A stretch of 35,498 bases of DNA from Oscillospiraceae bacterium (GTDB lineage Bacteria; Bacillota; Clostridia; Oscillospirales; Ruminococcaceae): positions 1 to 35,498 of the forward strand of contig JAAVID010000003.1 in assembly GCA_014799395.1 (NCBI GenBank), in the 5' to 3' direction. Within the stretch, counting starts at the first letter, position 1; each line of letters begins with the position of its first letter. Shown in pieces: positions 14,035-21,318 of this stretch. The notes beneath the pieces are model-generated. The model saw only the letters and a program-made list of their open reading frames with translations, ran no database searches and was not told the DNA's origin. A program made the position numbers and the translations under genes.

Positions 14035-14943
14035 TTACAAAGAAAATTTCAGATTGAAATCGGCTTTCAGCTTATCGCGCGCGTCGACAATGCTTTCCTT
14101 TTCAATGCCGACCATAGAGCGGATAATTTCCGTGAGCGAAAGCCCCGTGTTGTCGTCTCTCTGCGCGTCCTGCATTTTCCGTATCAGCTCGAGCAGCTTG
14201 TCGATAGACTTGTCGTCGTCCTCGAGCGAAAAATCGTCGTCGTTGTACGCGGCAGCCAGCCTTTTCGCCATTGCCTGTAACTCCGGATTTCTCCAGTCGT
14301 TCGCCGGGTCAAAGCGCGAGATGTCATAGCCCGACTGCTTTTCCTTTAACCAACCGATAAGCTGATCCACCTTTTCGGGATCGTCGCCCTTTTGCGGGAA
14401 CGCCGTATACCGTATAAACGTCGCAAGGTCGTCCGCGATAGCCTTGCAGGTCGGGTAATCTACGGTAATATTTGTATCGTCGATTATCAGCCCTCTGCTC
14501 GCGGAATACGAATCGATCACCGCGCCGGTTTTGGGGTCTATCAGAAACTCATCAAATCTATCGGTGCGGAAACGGTCGCTGTAATGCTTTTCTTGCTGAG
14601 CTTTCAGCGCGTCCTCAAACGATTTGCCGTCCGCAAGCGCCTTCTCCACATCGTTCATAAATGTCGAGGCTTCGTTTGCGCCCAGCAAAATGAACATCGC
14701 CCCGCCTTTGATTGCCTTTCTGATTTCATCAATGTTATCCATTGACATAACTTTATCCATTGGCAGCCGACTGTATACCGATTGGACGCACATATCCTTT
14801 AATTCGTCCTCCGAATAAATACGCACGGGTTCGGCGTTCTCGGAAAGCCGTGAAAATATTTCGACCTTTGCGGAAGAATTTCTCTTATTCGGCGCAATAT
14901 TCGGCATTGTATAGCGTTGGTTATTAAATGCAACAGCGTTCAT
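14035..14943 (-). CDS. Unrecognised conserved-looking protein (302 aa)
   Basis: I do not recognise the family. It is a soluble, acidic protein without a signal peptide or membrane helix. The first 30 residues are polar and Asn-rich. The middle has GGAMFILLGANEASTF and a region with FDEFLIDPKTGAVIDSYSASRG, which reads like a calcium-loop-style or beta-hairpin segment. The C-terminal part is helical and highly charged (DDDFSLEDDDKSIDKLLELI). AAAGGAG lies before the ATG and there is a promoter at 15005-15033, so it is a single-gene unit. It may be secreted by a non-classical route or be structural. No function can be assigned. Confidence 0.75.
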   Translation of the reverse strand: MNAVAFNNQRYTMPNIAPNKRNSSAKVEIFSRLSENAEPVRIYSEDELKDMCVQSVYSRLPMDKVMSMDNIDEIRKAIKGGAMFILLGANEASTFMNDVEKALADGKSFEDALKAQQEKHYSDRFRTDRFDEFLIDPKTGAVIDSYSASRGLIIDDTNITVDYPTCKAIADDLATFIRYTAFPQKGDDPEKVDQLIGWLKEKQSGYDISRFDPANDWRNPELQAMAKRLAAAYNDDDFSLEDDDKSIDKLLELIRKMQDAQRDDNTGLSLTEIIRSMVGIEKESIVDARDKLKADFNLKFSL

Positions 14944-15004
14944 ATAATTTCTCCTTTGCGAATAATAATGTGTCGTAAATTTATAATACGGTATTCCTTA
15001 TACT

Positions 15005-15033
15005 ATTTTACCACATTTTTCTTCGCATTGCAA
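15005..15033 (-). promoter_or_regulatory. Promoter of the 302-residue protein gene
   Basis: On the minus strand, TTGCAA (15028-15033) and TAAAAT (15005-15010) are 17 bp apart with an upstream TGTGG context like other promoters in the window. Confidence 0.65.
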
Positions 15034-15155
15034 GGGGGGATCATTAAATACATCATTCTGCGTTTTGCACAATTTTGGATATGTAAAACTGTTTATTATG
15101 TTAAAAGCCCCCTCAACAACCGAGGGACGCAGCTTGTAGAAAAAGTCCACATTCA

Positions 15156-15256
15156 GACTGTCGAGAAGCCCTCAGATACGAGGAAACGGCTTGTCGGCTA
15201 GCCTTAATGGCTGCCGACAAGCCGTTGACGAAGTAGATGAGGGGTTATCGACAGTC
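15156..15256. repeat. Large imperfect palindrome (intergenic repeat element)
   Basis: Nested arms pair 15156-15164 with 15248-15256 (9 bp perfect), 15169-15174 with 15238-15243, and 15185-15198 with 15213-15226 (14 bp perfect) around an inner AGCC/GGCT. The total is about 101 bp. It begins 5 nt after the stop of the 54-residue gene on the minus strand and is followed by TTTTT about 13 nt further, so it may also end that transcript. The layout resembles a non-autonomous palindromic repeat. The interval 14944-15260 has no gene. Confidence 0.65.
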
Positions 15257-15260
15257 CGGG

Positions 15261-15425
15261 TCAGATTGCATCCATAAAACTGCCCAGCACCTTAAATGCC
15301 TTAGCCGCCGACTTGCGCTTGAAGCGCCGGTTGTCGGTGAGGGATTTCACCGCCATAAACGCCAGTCCTCCCGTGATGACTCCCGCCGCCGCGCTCTTTA
15401 TATAGCTTTGTGTTTGCTTGCTCAT
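15261..15425 (-). CDS. Small 54-residue hydrophobic/basic protein
   Basis: The frame begins MSKQTQSYIKSAAAGVITGG and ends SFMDAI. It has a Gly/Ala-rich hydrophobic helix (about residues 10-27) followed by a basic stretch (NRRFKRKSAAKAFK). GGAG lies about 11 nt before the ATG. The composition is protein-like and not random. It could be a small membrane-associated protein. The family is not recognised. It stands alone between the palindromic element and the ammonium-transporter promoter region. The stretch 15426-15680 shows no gene. Confidence 0.65.
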   Translation of the reverse strand: MSKQTQSYIKSAAAGVITGGLAFMAVKSLTDNRRFKRKSAAKAFKVLGSFMDAI

Positions 15426-15680
15426 TGAAAAATTCAGCTCCTTTTTTGAAAGTTTACGGTAGTATTTTCTGCAAATTCCCGCCTGTTATGCTAAGTAATA
15501 AATTGACGGCAAATTTTAATACGGGTATTTGGCATTGAAAAGCAATACCGTATAAATACGGAAATTAAGCGACGGCAGACGATTTTTGTGCAGTGTGCCC
15601 GTACATACGGATAAATCAAGGTTTGATTTAGTGAATTGCAACAAATTGCAGGATTTTCAATAAAAACTTGCAAAAATCTC

Positions 15681-15709
15681 TTGACATTTAACTTCAAAAC
15701 GAGTATAAT
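15681..15709 (+). promoter_or_regulatory. Promoter of the ammonium transporter
   Basis: Consensus TTGACA (15681-15686) and TATAAT (15704-15709) are 17 bp apart. The expected start, near 15714-15716, is right at the edge of the leader stem-loops. Confidence 0.9.
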
Positions 15710-15714
15710 AAGGA

Positions 15715-15777
15715 CATAGCAAAGGGGCTATGACATACGCTTCTCGATGGCGAGAGCGAATGTCATAGCCCCTTTTT
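15715..15777 (+). promoter_or_regulatory. ANTAR-like tandem stem-loop leader overlapping an intrinsic terminator
   Basis: Stem-loop P1 is CATAGC (15715-15720) with GCTATG (15727-15732) around the hexaloop AAAGGG, with A at position 1 and G at 4, as in ANTAR targets. P2 pairs 15738-15746 with 15751-15758 with one bulge and loop ATGG. A competing terminator pairs 15724-15736 with 15760-15772 (13 bp perfect), extended by AAA/TTT and followed by T5. P1 and the terminator share 15727-15732, so they exclude each other. This fits antitermination by an ANTAR protein under nitrogen control. No ANTAR gene is in the window. Confidence 0.65.
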
Positions 15778-15818
15778 GCAATACAAATAAACGAACAAAA
15801 ATGAAAGGAGCGTTTAAA

Positions 15819-17600
15819 ATGAACGCAATCTTAACGGCGCTCGCTTCTGCGGGCACCGAAGAAATCGTCAACGCCACGATGTTCAACGTGGGCGACGGAA
15901 ACGGTATCTGGTACCTTATAGGAGCGGCGCTGGTATTCTTTATGCAGGCGGGCTTCGCAATGGTGGAAACGGGTATGACCCGCGCGAAAAACGCGGGCAA
16001 CATCATAATGAAGAACCTTATGGACTTCTGTATCGGCACGGTGACGTTCGTGTTTATCGGCTTCGGGCTTATGCTCGGCAAGGACGCGCTGGCGGGTCTG
16101 GTGGGAATTCCCAACCTCGACATTCTGGGCAGCTTCTCGGACTTTGACAGGTGCGCCGAGTTCGTGTTCAACCTCGTGTTCTGCGCGACGGCGGCGACGA
16201 TCGTTTCGGGCGCAATGGCTGAGCGCACAAAGTTCATAAGCTACTGTATCTACTCCGGAGTTATCTCCGCGATAATCTACCCCATAGAGGCGCACTGGAT
16301 ATGGGGCGGCGGCTGGCTTTCGCAACTCGGCTTCGTTGACTTCGCGGGCTCGGCGGCTATCCATATGGCGGGCGGTATGTGCGCGTTTATCGGCGCGGCA
16401 ATGGTAGGTCCGCGTATCGGCAAATTCGGCAAGGACGGCAAGCCGAGAGCCATTCTCGGTCACTCGATGACCTTGGGCGCACTGGGCGTATTTATTCTGT
16501 GGTTCGGCTGGTACGGCTTTAACGGCGCGGCTGCCGACAACGTTGAGCACCTCGCGAACATCTTCCTCACCACTACGATAGCGCCCGCTATCGCGACCTG
16601 CACAACAATGATATTCACCTGGCTGAAAAACGGCAAGCCCGACGTTTCGATGTGCCTTAACGCTTCGCTTGCGGGTCTTGTCGGCGTAACGGCGCCCTGC
16701 GCGGACGTTGACTGCATAGGCGCGGCGGTCATCGGTCTGGTCTCGGGATTTTTGGTGGTATTCGGCGTTTGGCTGCTTGATTACAAGCTGCATATCGACG
16801 ACCCCGTCGGCGCTGTCGCGGTACATTTCTGCAACGGTATCTGGGGAACTGTCGCGGTCGGCTTGTTTGCGACCGGTAACGGACAAAACGCCGGCGTCGG
16901 CGGAACGCCCGTAAAGGGACTGTTTTACGGCGGCGGATTTACGCAGCTCGGCGTTCAACTTCTCGGTATCGTTTCGGTACTGGCTTGGACGGGCGTTATG
17001 ATCTCGCTTACGTTCCTCATTATCAAAAAGACGATAGGACTGCGCGCGTCCCGCCACGAAGAGATCGTCGGAATGGACGCGACGGAGCACGGTCTGCCCA
17101 GCTCCTACGCGGACTTTATCCCGACAATGCAGATCGAAACAACAGCTTCCGGCAGAGAAAAAGAGGTCGATACTCTCACGCAGGTCGAGAAAAAAGCCGA
17201 AACTGTCTCCGACACCGTTCAAAAGAGCTATACCCCGAGCGGCGCGCATATGTCCAAGGTGGTCATCATCACCAAGCAGGAGCATATCGAAGCGCTCAAA
17301 AACGCAATGTCGGCTATCGGTATTACGGGTATGACGGTCACAAACGTTCTCGGCTGCGGAATGCAGAAGGGCGCAACGGAATACTACCGCGGCGTGCCGA
17401 TAGAAACGCACCTGCTCCCGAAGGTCAAAATGGAGATCGTTGTGTGCAAGGTTCCCGTTGAAACGGTCATCGAAACGGCAAAGAACGTGCTGTACACCGG
17501 CAAGATCGGCGACGGCAAGATATTCGTCTACGACGTTGCCGAGGTCGTTAAAGTCCGCACGGGCGAGAGCGGCTACGACGCTTTGCAGGATAACGAATAA
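15819..17600 (+). CDS. Ammonium transporter with fused C-terminal PII domain
   Basis: This 593-residue protein has an Amt/MEP channel (about 1-410, eleven predicted membrane helices) with the twin pore histidines in AIHMAGG and AVHFCNG. The usual cytoplasmic tail reads HEEIVGMDATEHG. A linker of about 60 polar residues leads to a complete PII (GlnB/GlnK) domain from about 479, with CGMQKGATEYYRG and the YTGKIGDGKIFV ATP-binding loop. The fusion would let ATP/ADP/2-oxoglutarate sensing gate its own channel. The T-loop Tyr used for uridylylation is Ile528 here, so control by GlnD is unlikely. The ATG at 15819 has AGGAG upstream, and an earlier in-frame ATG would lie inside the leader hairpin. 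Confidence 0.95.
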   Translation: MNAILTALASAGTEEIVNATMFNVGDGNGIWYLIGAALVFFMQAGFAMVETGMTRAKNAGNIIMKNLMDFCIGTVTFVFIGFGLMLGKDALAGLVGIPNLDILGSFSDFDRCAEFVFNLVFCATAATIVSGAMAERTKFISYCIYSGVISAIIYPIEAHWIWGGGWLSQLGFVDFAGSAAIHMAGGMCAFIGAAMVGPRIGKFGKDGKPRAILGHSMTLGALGVFILWFGWYGFNGAAADNVEHLANIFLTTTIAPAIATCTTMIFTWLKNGKPDVSMCLNASLAGLVGVTAPCADVDCIGAAVIGLVSGFLVVFGVWLLDYKLHIDDPVGAVAVHFCNGIWGTVAVGLFATGNGQNAGVGGTPVKGLFYGGGFTQLGVQLLGIVSVLAWTGVMISLTFLIIKKTIGLRASRHEEIVGMDATEHGLPSSYADFIPTMQIETTASGREKEVDTLTQVEKKAETVSDTVQKSYTPSGAHMSKVVIITKQEHIEALKNAMSAIGITGMTVTNVLGCGMQKGATEYYRGVPIETHLLPKVKMEIVVCKVPVETVIETAKNVLYTGKIGDGKIFVYDVAEVVKVRTGESGYDALQDNE

Positions 17601-17614
17601 TTTTTCATAAAACG

Positions 17615-17650
17615 TTTCCCCGCGGATAATCGCGGGGAAATTCGTTTTTT
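17615..17650 (+). terminator. Terminator of the ammonium transporter
   Basis: A 10-bp perfect stem (17615-17624 with 17631-17640) is followed by TTCG and six T. It may also act on the convergent kinase gene. Confidence 0.88.
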
Positions 17651-17651
17651 G

Positions 17652-18641
17652 TTATTCTCGTGTGTCCACATCGTTCGCGGCAAGGTCGATAAACACCTCC
17701 GTGCCGTCCTTGTCCGAGCGTATCTCGATCTCGTGACCGAGCGCCTTGCAGATACGTCTGCAAAGGTACAGCCCTATTCCCGTAGCCTTTTTGTCGGCGC
17801 GTCCGTTGTTGCCGGTAAAACCGCGCTCAAACACCCTCGGCAGATCCTCGGGAGCAATGCCTATGCCCGTGTCGCGTATCGACAAGGTCTTTTCGGGCTT
17901 GAGCGTTATCTGCACGCTTCCGCTTTTCGTGTATTTCAACGCGTTCGAGATAAGCTGTTCGACCACGAAAAGAAGCCATTTCTCGTCGGTGAGCACATCG
18001 GTCTCCGTCGGCTCGTACACCAGCTTTATCCTCCTGCGGATAAACTGCGGCGAAAACTTTCGCAGCGCCTGCTTGATAATGTCGTCGAGAGAATGGCGGC
18101 GCAGTACAAAGTCGCTTGTTTCGCTGTCCAGCCGTACATAACAGAGCGCCATTTCGACATACTGCTCTATTTTTTGAAGATTTTCCGAAAGCTCGCGGCT
18201 CTCCTCTGTGTCGAGCTCCTGGAGCGACAGGCTCATTGCCGCGATCGGCGTTTTTATCTGGTGCGCCCACATCGTAAAGTACATCACGGCTTCGTCATAG
18301 CGCTTGTCGGCGGCGGAGATAAGCGAGGTCTTTTCGGTATGCAGGGTCTCGAGGAGCCGCTGATAACGCTGTTCGACCTCGTTGTCGCTGTCGGGAAGAT
18401 GCTCGAGCGTGAACAGTATCTCATATTGCAGACCGCACAGCAGCCTGTACTTGCGGTAATAGCGCAGAAAATCGCCGACCGCCGCGCCGACGGTGATAAC
18501 TCCGCATATAGCTCCCGCGTAAACGTACGCCATTATCGGCACTCCGTACAGCGCCATAAACAACACGAAAACCGCCGCGACCAGCAAGATCACGGCGATC
18601 ACTCTCCGTCTGTAATATAAGAAGTTAAGTAAAAATCTCAT
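17652..18641 (-). CDS. Two-TM sensor histidine kinase (BceS/GraS-like)
   Basis: This 329-residue kinase has two closely spaced membrane helices (about 13-31 and 36-56) with almost no outside loop, as in intramembrane-sensing kinases. The phospho-acceptor is His127 in the H-box MWAHQIKTPIAAM. The ATPase domain has an N-box (LISNALKYT), G1 (DTGIGIAPEDL), an F-box (VFERGF) and G2 (GIGLYL). Relatives pair with a response regulator and often a BceAB transporter for cell-envelope stress. Neither is adjacent here. Instead the ATG overlaps the stop of the CCA-enzyme-like gene by 4 nt (ATGA), with AAAGGA upstream. Confidence 0.88.
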   Translation of the reverse strand: MRFLLNFLYYRRRVIAVILLVAAVFVLFMALYGVPIMAYVYAGAICGVITVGAAVGDFLRYYRKYRLLCGLQYEILFTLEHLPDSDNEVEQRYQRLLETLHTEKTSLISAADKRYDEAVMYFTMWAHQIKTPIAAMSLSLQELDTEESRELSENLQKIEQYVEMALCYVRLDSETSDFVLRRHSLDDIIKQALRKFSPQFIRRRIKLVYEPTETDVLTDEKWLLFVVEQLISNALKYTKSGSVQITLKPEKTLSIRDTGIGIAPEDLPRVFERGFTGNNGRADKKATGIGLYLCRRICKALGHEIEIRSDKDGTEVFIDLAANDVDTRE

Positions 18642-20131
18642 TTTTTCCTTTTGAAAACGGGCTCGGCGCGCCGACCCTTTTCGCGCTTGGCGTGTTCCTT
18701 TTCCGCCTTTTCCTGTTGGGCGCGGCGGCGCTCGGCTTCTATCTGCTCGAGCTTGGACTTGCTCTTTTCCGCAATATCCAGCAGCATAAGACGGTTGTTG
18801 AACGACGGCTTATCGAGAACGATCTCAAACAGCGCGTTCAGAAGCTGCTCCGCCTCCGCGTCGCTGCCGACGAAGCGCTTGTCGAGCAGCTCGCGCTTGG
18901 TTATCGCAAGCTGACTGATGTCGTAACATTCGTTCGTTTCTATTATCTCGTTGAGCGCCGCAAGGCTCGCGCGGAGCTTTACGGTCATCTCGGGCTCGCT
19001 GTCGAACAGTCTCGCGCGGCTGTCGGCTATCTCGCACTGGAGCAGGTCGCGCAGATCGGTAGGTCCAAGCTCGCGGATAAGCGCTTTAAGCTCTTTTCGC
19101 GATTCGGGGATACGCACGTCGTGATGATAGACAAGCCAGCTTATCTCGTCCATCATATTTTTCGGGAACTCAAGCCGCCGCATAATGCCCTCTGCGAGCA
19201 GTCTGCTGCGCTCGCTGTGCCCCTTGAAGTGACCGTGACCGTCTCCGTCGATAAACATACAATCGGGCTTGCCGAGGTCGTGGAACAGCATTGTAAAGCG
19301 GATCTCGGGCTCGGGGAGCGCATATCCCACCGCCTTGCATATATGCGTCCACACGTCGAAATCGTGGTGCTTTGTAAGCTGAACCAGCCCAATGCACGGC
19401 TCTATCTCGGGGAGGACGTATTTAAGCACGTCCGAGTTTTTCTCCAGTGCGCGAGCGGCGTATTTGCCCATTACGATCCGCGTCAGCTCCTCGCGTATCG
19501 AGTCCGCGTCGGCGTAATCGAAGCAGGCGACGTTCGCGCGCATACAGTTGCGGGTCTGCTCCTCGATCTCGTACTCGTCCTCGGCGCAGTAGCGTATCGC
19601 CTTTAAAAGTCTTGAGGGCTTTATCGTGAAGCTCTTGGACATATCGTAGATAGTCTCGGTCGTCGGCTTGCCGCCTACCTTGACGTTGACCGTAACGTTC
19701 TCGCCGATAGCCACCACCTGCTTTATCTCGCCCGTCAGCGCGCTTCTGCCGTCGTACGGGTCGATAAGCCCCGCTTTCGGCGAATACGCCATAGCGTTCA
19801 TCGTAAAGCCGCGCCTCGCCAAGTCCGTCTCCAGGTCCTCGGCGTACATTACCCTGTTGCCGACTACCTCGCGGCGGTACGGCGATATCTGGATAACCAT
19901 TCCCACGACGGTCACCAGTATCTCACCGCGCGACATTCCCTCGTCGGAGATACGGTATTCGCGGAACGCGAACATTATATCGTTAATTTCCGCGTTGGTC
20001 ACTATATCAAAATCCTGCGGCGAGTTGCCCAGTATGAGCTCGCGCACGCAAGCCCCGACAACATAAGCCTCAAATCCCGCGCTCTCAAGGCGCTCCAGAG
20101 CCTCGATAACGGGTGCCGGTAAAATAATCAT
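18638..20131 (-). CDS. CCA tRNA nucleotidyltransferase-like protein with HD domain
   Basis: This 497-residue member of the polA-beta nucleotidyltransferase superfamily has GACVRELILG, the metal-binding DFD in QDFDIVT, RRGFTMNAMAY, and a later HD domain (HHDFDVWTH, LFHDLGKP). True CCA enzymes have GGCVRD, RRDFT and EDxLRxxRA. Here the Asp of RRDFT is Gly, ED is replaced by KP (IKPSRLLKAIRY), and about 20 extra residues lie before it. A highly charged tail (about 465-497, KAEKEHAKREK) is also extra. It may be the CCA-adding enzyme, or a poly(A)-polymerase-like paralogue. It is translationally coupled to the sensor kinase. Confidence 0.8.
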   Translation of the reverse strand: MIILPAPVIEALERLESAGFEAYVVGACVRELILGNSPQDFDIVTNAEINDIMFAFREYRISDEGMSRGEILVTVVGMVIQISPYRREVVGNRVMYAEDLETDLARRGFTMNAMAYSPKAGLIDPYDGRSALTGEIKQVVAIGENVTVNVKVGGKPTTETIYDMSKSFTIKPSRLLKAIRYCAEDEYEIEEQTRNCMRANVACFDYADADSIREELTRIVMGKYAARALEKNSDVLKYVLPEIEPCIGLVQLTKHHDFDVWTHICKAVGYALPEPEIRFTMLFHDLGKPDCMFIDGDGHGHFKGHSERSRLLAEGIMRRLEFPKNMMDEISWLVYHHDVRIPESRKELKALIRELGPTDLRDLLQCEIADSRARLFDSEPEMTVKLRASLAALNEIIETNECYDISQLAITKRELLDKRFVGSDAEAEQLLNALFEIVLDKPSFNNRLMLLDIAEKSKSKLEQIEAERRRAQQEKAEKEHAKREKGRRAEPVFKRKK

Positions 20132-20260
20132 AGTATCAATCCCTTTGTTTCAAATTCGTTTGACGGTCACGGCTTTTAAAAATGTCTTATGAGCCGTTAT
20201 CCGATTGCTATGCCCTAAGCAATTCCTTGTCAGACCTCATAATTAACCTCCATAAAGTTA

Positions 20261-21055
20261 TTATTCATCTTTATTACTATTGACATTCGGTATATAAACC
20301 AGTTCCTCTTCATAGTATACAAACCCATCCCTCCTAAAATCGCTATCATAGGTAATATTCATAACTTCAAAGTGATTAGATTTTATGTCGTTAGCTTTCT
20401 CATTGCATATATTTATTGTTTCTTGATCTCCAAAAAAACAATCTATACACATATATAAAGAGTAAAAATCTAATGTCATTTCTTGTATGGCATTATTCAG
20501 CTTATCAATATCAGCAGACTCACTTTTGTTTATAACGATCCAAACGCCAGTTTTATTAGTATCTTTCTCATCACTTTGAGCAAATGATTCAGAAAATGCC
20601 TTTACAGTTGCCTCGCTTGCTGAACGTATACCCGAATCGAATGAAGGATGAAGAGGCATAACATTAACCTCGGACGCAAATGTTTCGTAGTATTTTGACA
20701 AAACGTTGTCTATGTTTTCTTTCATTTGCTTTCTTATAACGTTGCGAATATATTCATCATACACGGTACGCTCTCCGCCAAAGTTGTTCACCTCATAGTT
20801 AAATACAATATTCTCATCGGATTTCGGAGAGCAAGTGCCAACCAATTCCCTATAATACTGCCCGGAACGAACACCTATTGAAACAACCTCAAACTCCTCG
20901 CCATACTTATCCCGGAGCGCGTTTTGGATATATTCCCGTGCTCCCGCCTTGGTAAGTCCGTCCCAAAAGCTGGGCATAAAGCTCGGCACTTCTTTGCACC
21001 CGGACAGCGTTACGACCGACAGCAAGACCATTACAGCCGCGAGAAATCTTTTCAT
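20261..21055 (-). CDS. Lipoprotein of unknown function
   Basis: This 264-residue protein begins with a lipoprotein signal peptide ending in the lipobox LSGC (Cys near residue 20). The rest is a soluble, acidic domain with no family I recognise. It has internal YGEEFEVVSIGVRSGQYY and EVMNITYDSDF segments. The ATG at 21055 has GGGAGGTG about 9 nt upstream, and a longer in-frame start lies upstream of this site. It has its own promoter and is more AT-rich than its neighbours. The 129 nt to the CCA-like gene show no clear terminator. Confidence 0.8.
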   Translation of the reverse strand: MKRFLAAVMVLLSVVTLSGCKEVPSFMPSFWDGLTKAGAREYIQNALRDKYGEEFEVVSIGVRSGQYYRELVGTCSPKSDENIVFNYEVNNFGGERTVYDEYIRNVIRKQMKENIDNVLSKYYETFASEVNVMPLHPSFDSGIRSASEATVKAFSESFAQSDEKDTNKTGVWIVINKSESADIDKLNNAIQEMTLDFYSLYMCIDCFFGDQETINICNEKANDIKSNHFEVMNITYDSDFRRDGFVYYEEELVYIPNVNSNKDE

Positions 21056-21108
21056 TTTGCCGGTCACCTCCCGTCTTACCCACTTTAACTCCATAATACC
21101 TCATAATA

Positions 21109-21137
21109 ATTATACACCATTTCTCTCCGCAATTCAA
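21109..21137 (-). promoter_or_regulatory. Promoter of the lipoprotein gene
   Basis: On the minus strand, TTGAAT (21132-21137) and TATAAT (21109-21114) are 17 bp apart, about 50 nt before the ATG at 21055. Confidence 0.8.
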
Positions 21138-21209
21138 GAGAAATTTGCGACATAATTTTGTATAAAATGACTAATTGGTGAAAACTGCAAAAAATTTTTA
21201 TAAAAGCAC

Positions 21210-21238
21210 TTGCATTTTTGTTGAATATGTTATATAAT
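21210..21238 (+). promoter_or_regulatory. Promoter of the EF-G-like gene
   Basis: TTGCAT (21210-21215) and TATAAT (21233-21238) are 17 bp apart, with a leader of about 75 nt before the ATG at 21319. Confidence 0.75.
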
Positions 21239-21318
21239 ATGAGTAATGAGTTTGCAGAATTTATAAAAGTGTGTATTATTTCTGCATTTCAAAATCAAAA
21301 ACCGGAGGTACTTTTCAA

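Noticed and set aside
15747-15818. Longer N-terminus for the ammonium transporter beginning at 15747
   Set aside because: That ATG is inside the loop of the leader hairpin and has no ribosome-binding site. The ATG at 15819 has AGGAG and starts the normal Amt N-terminus.
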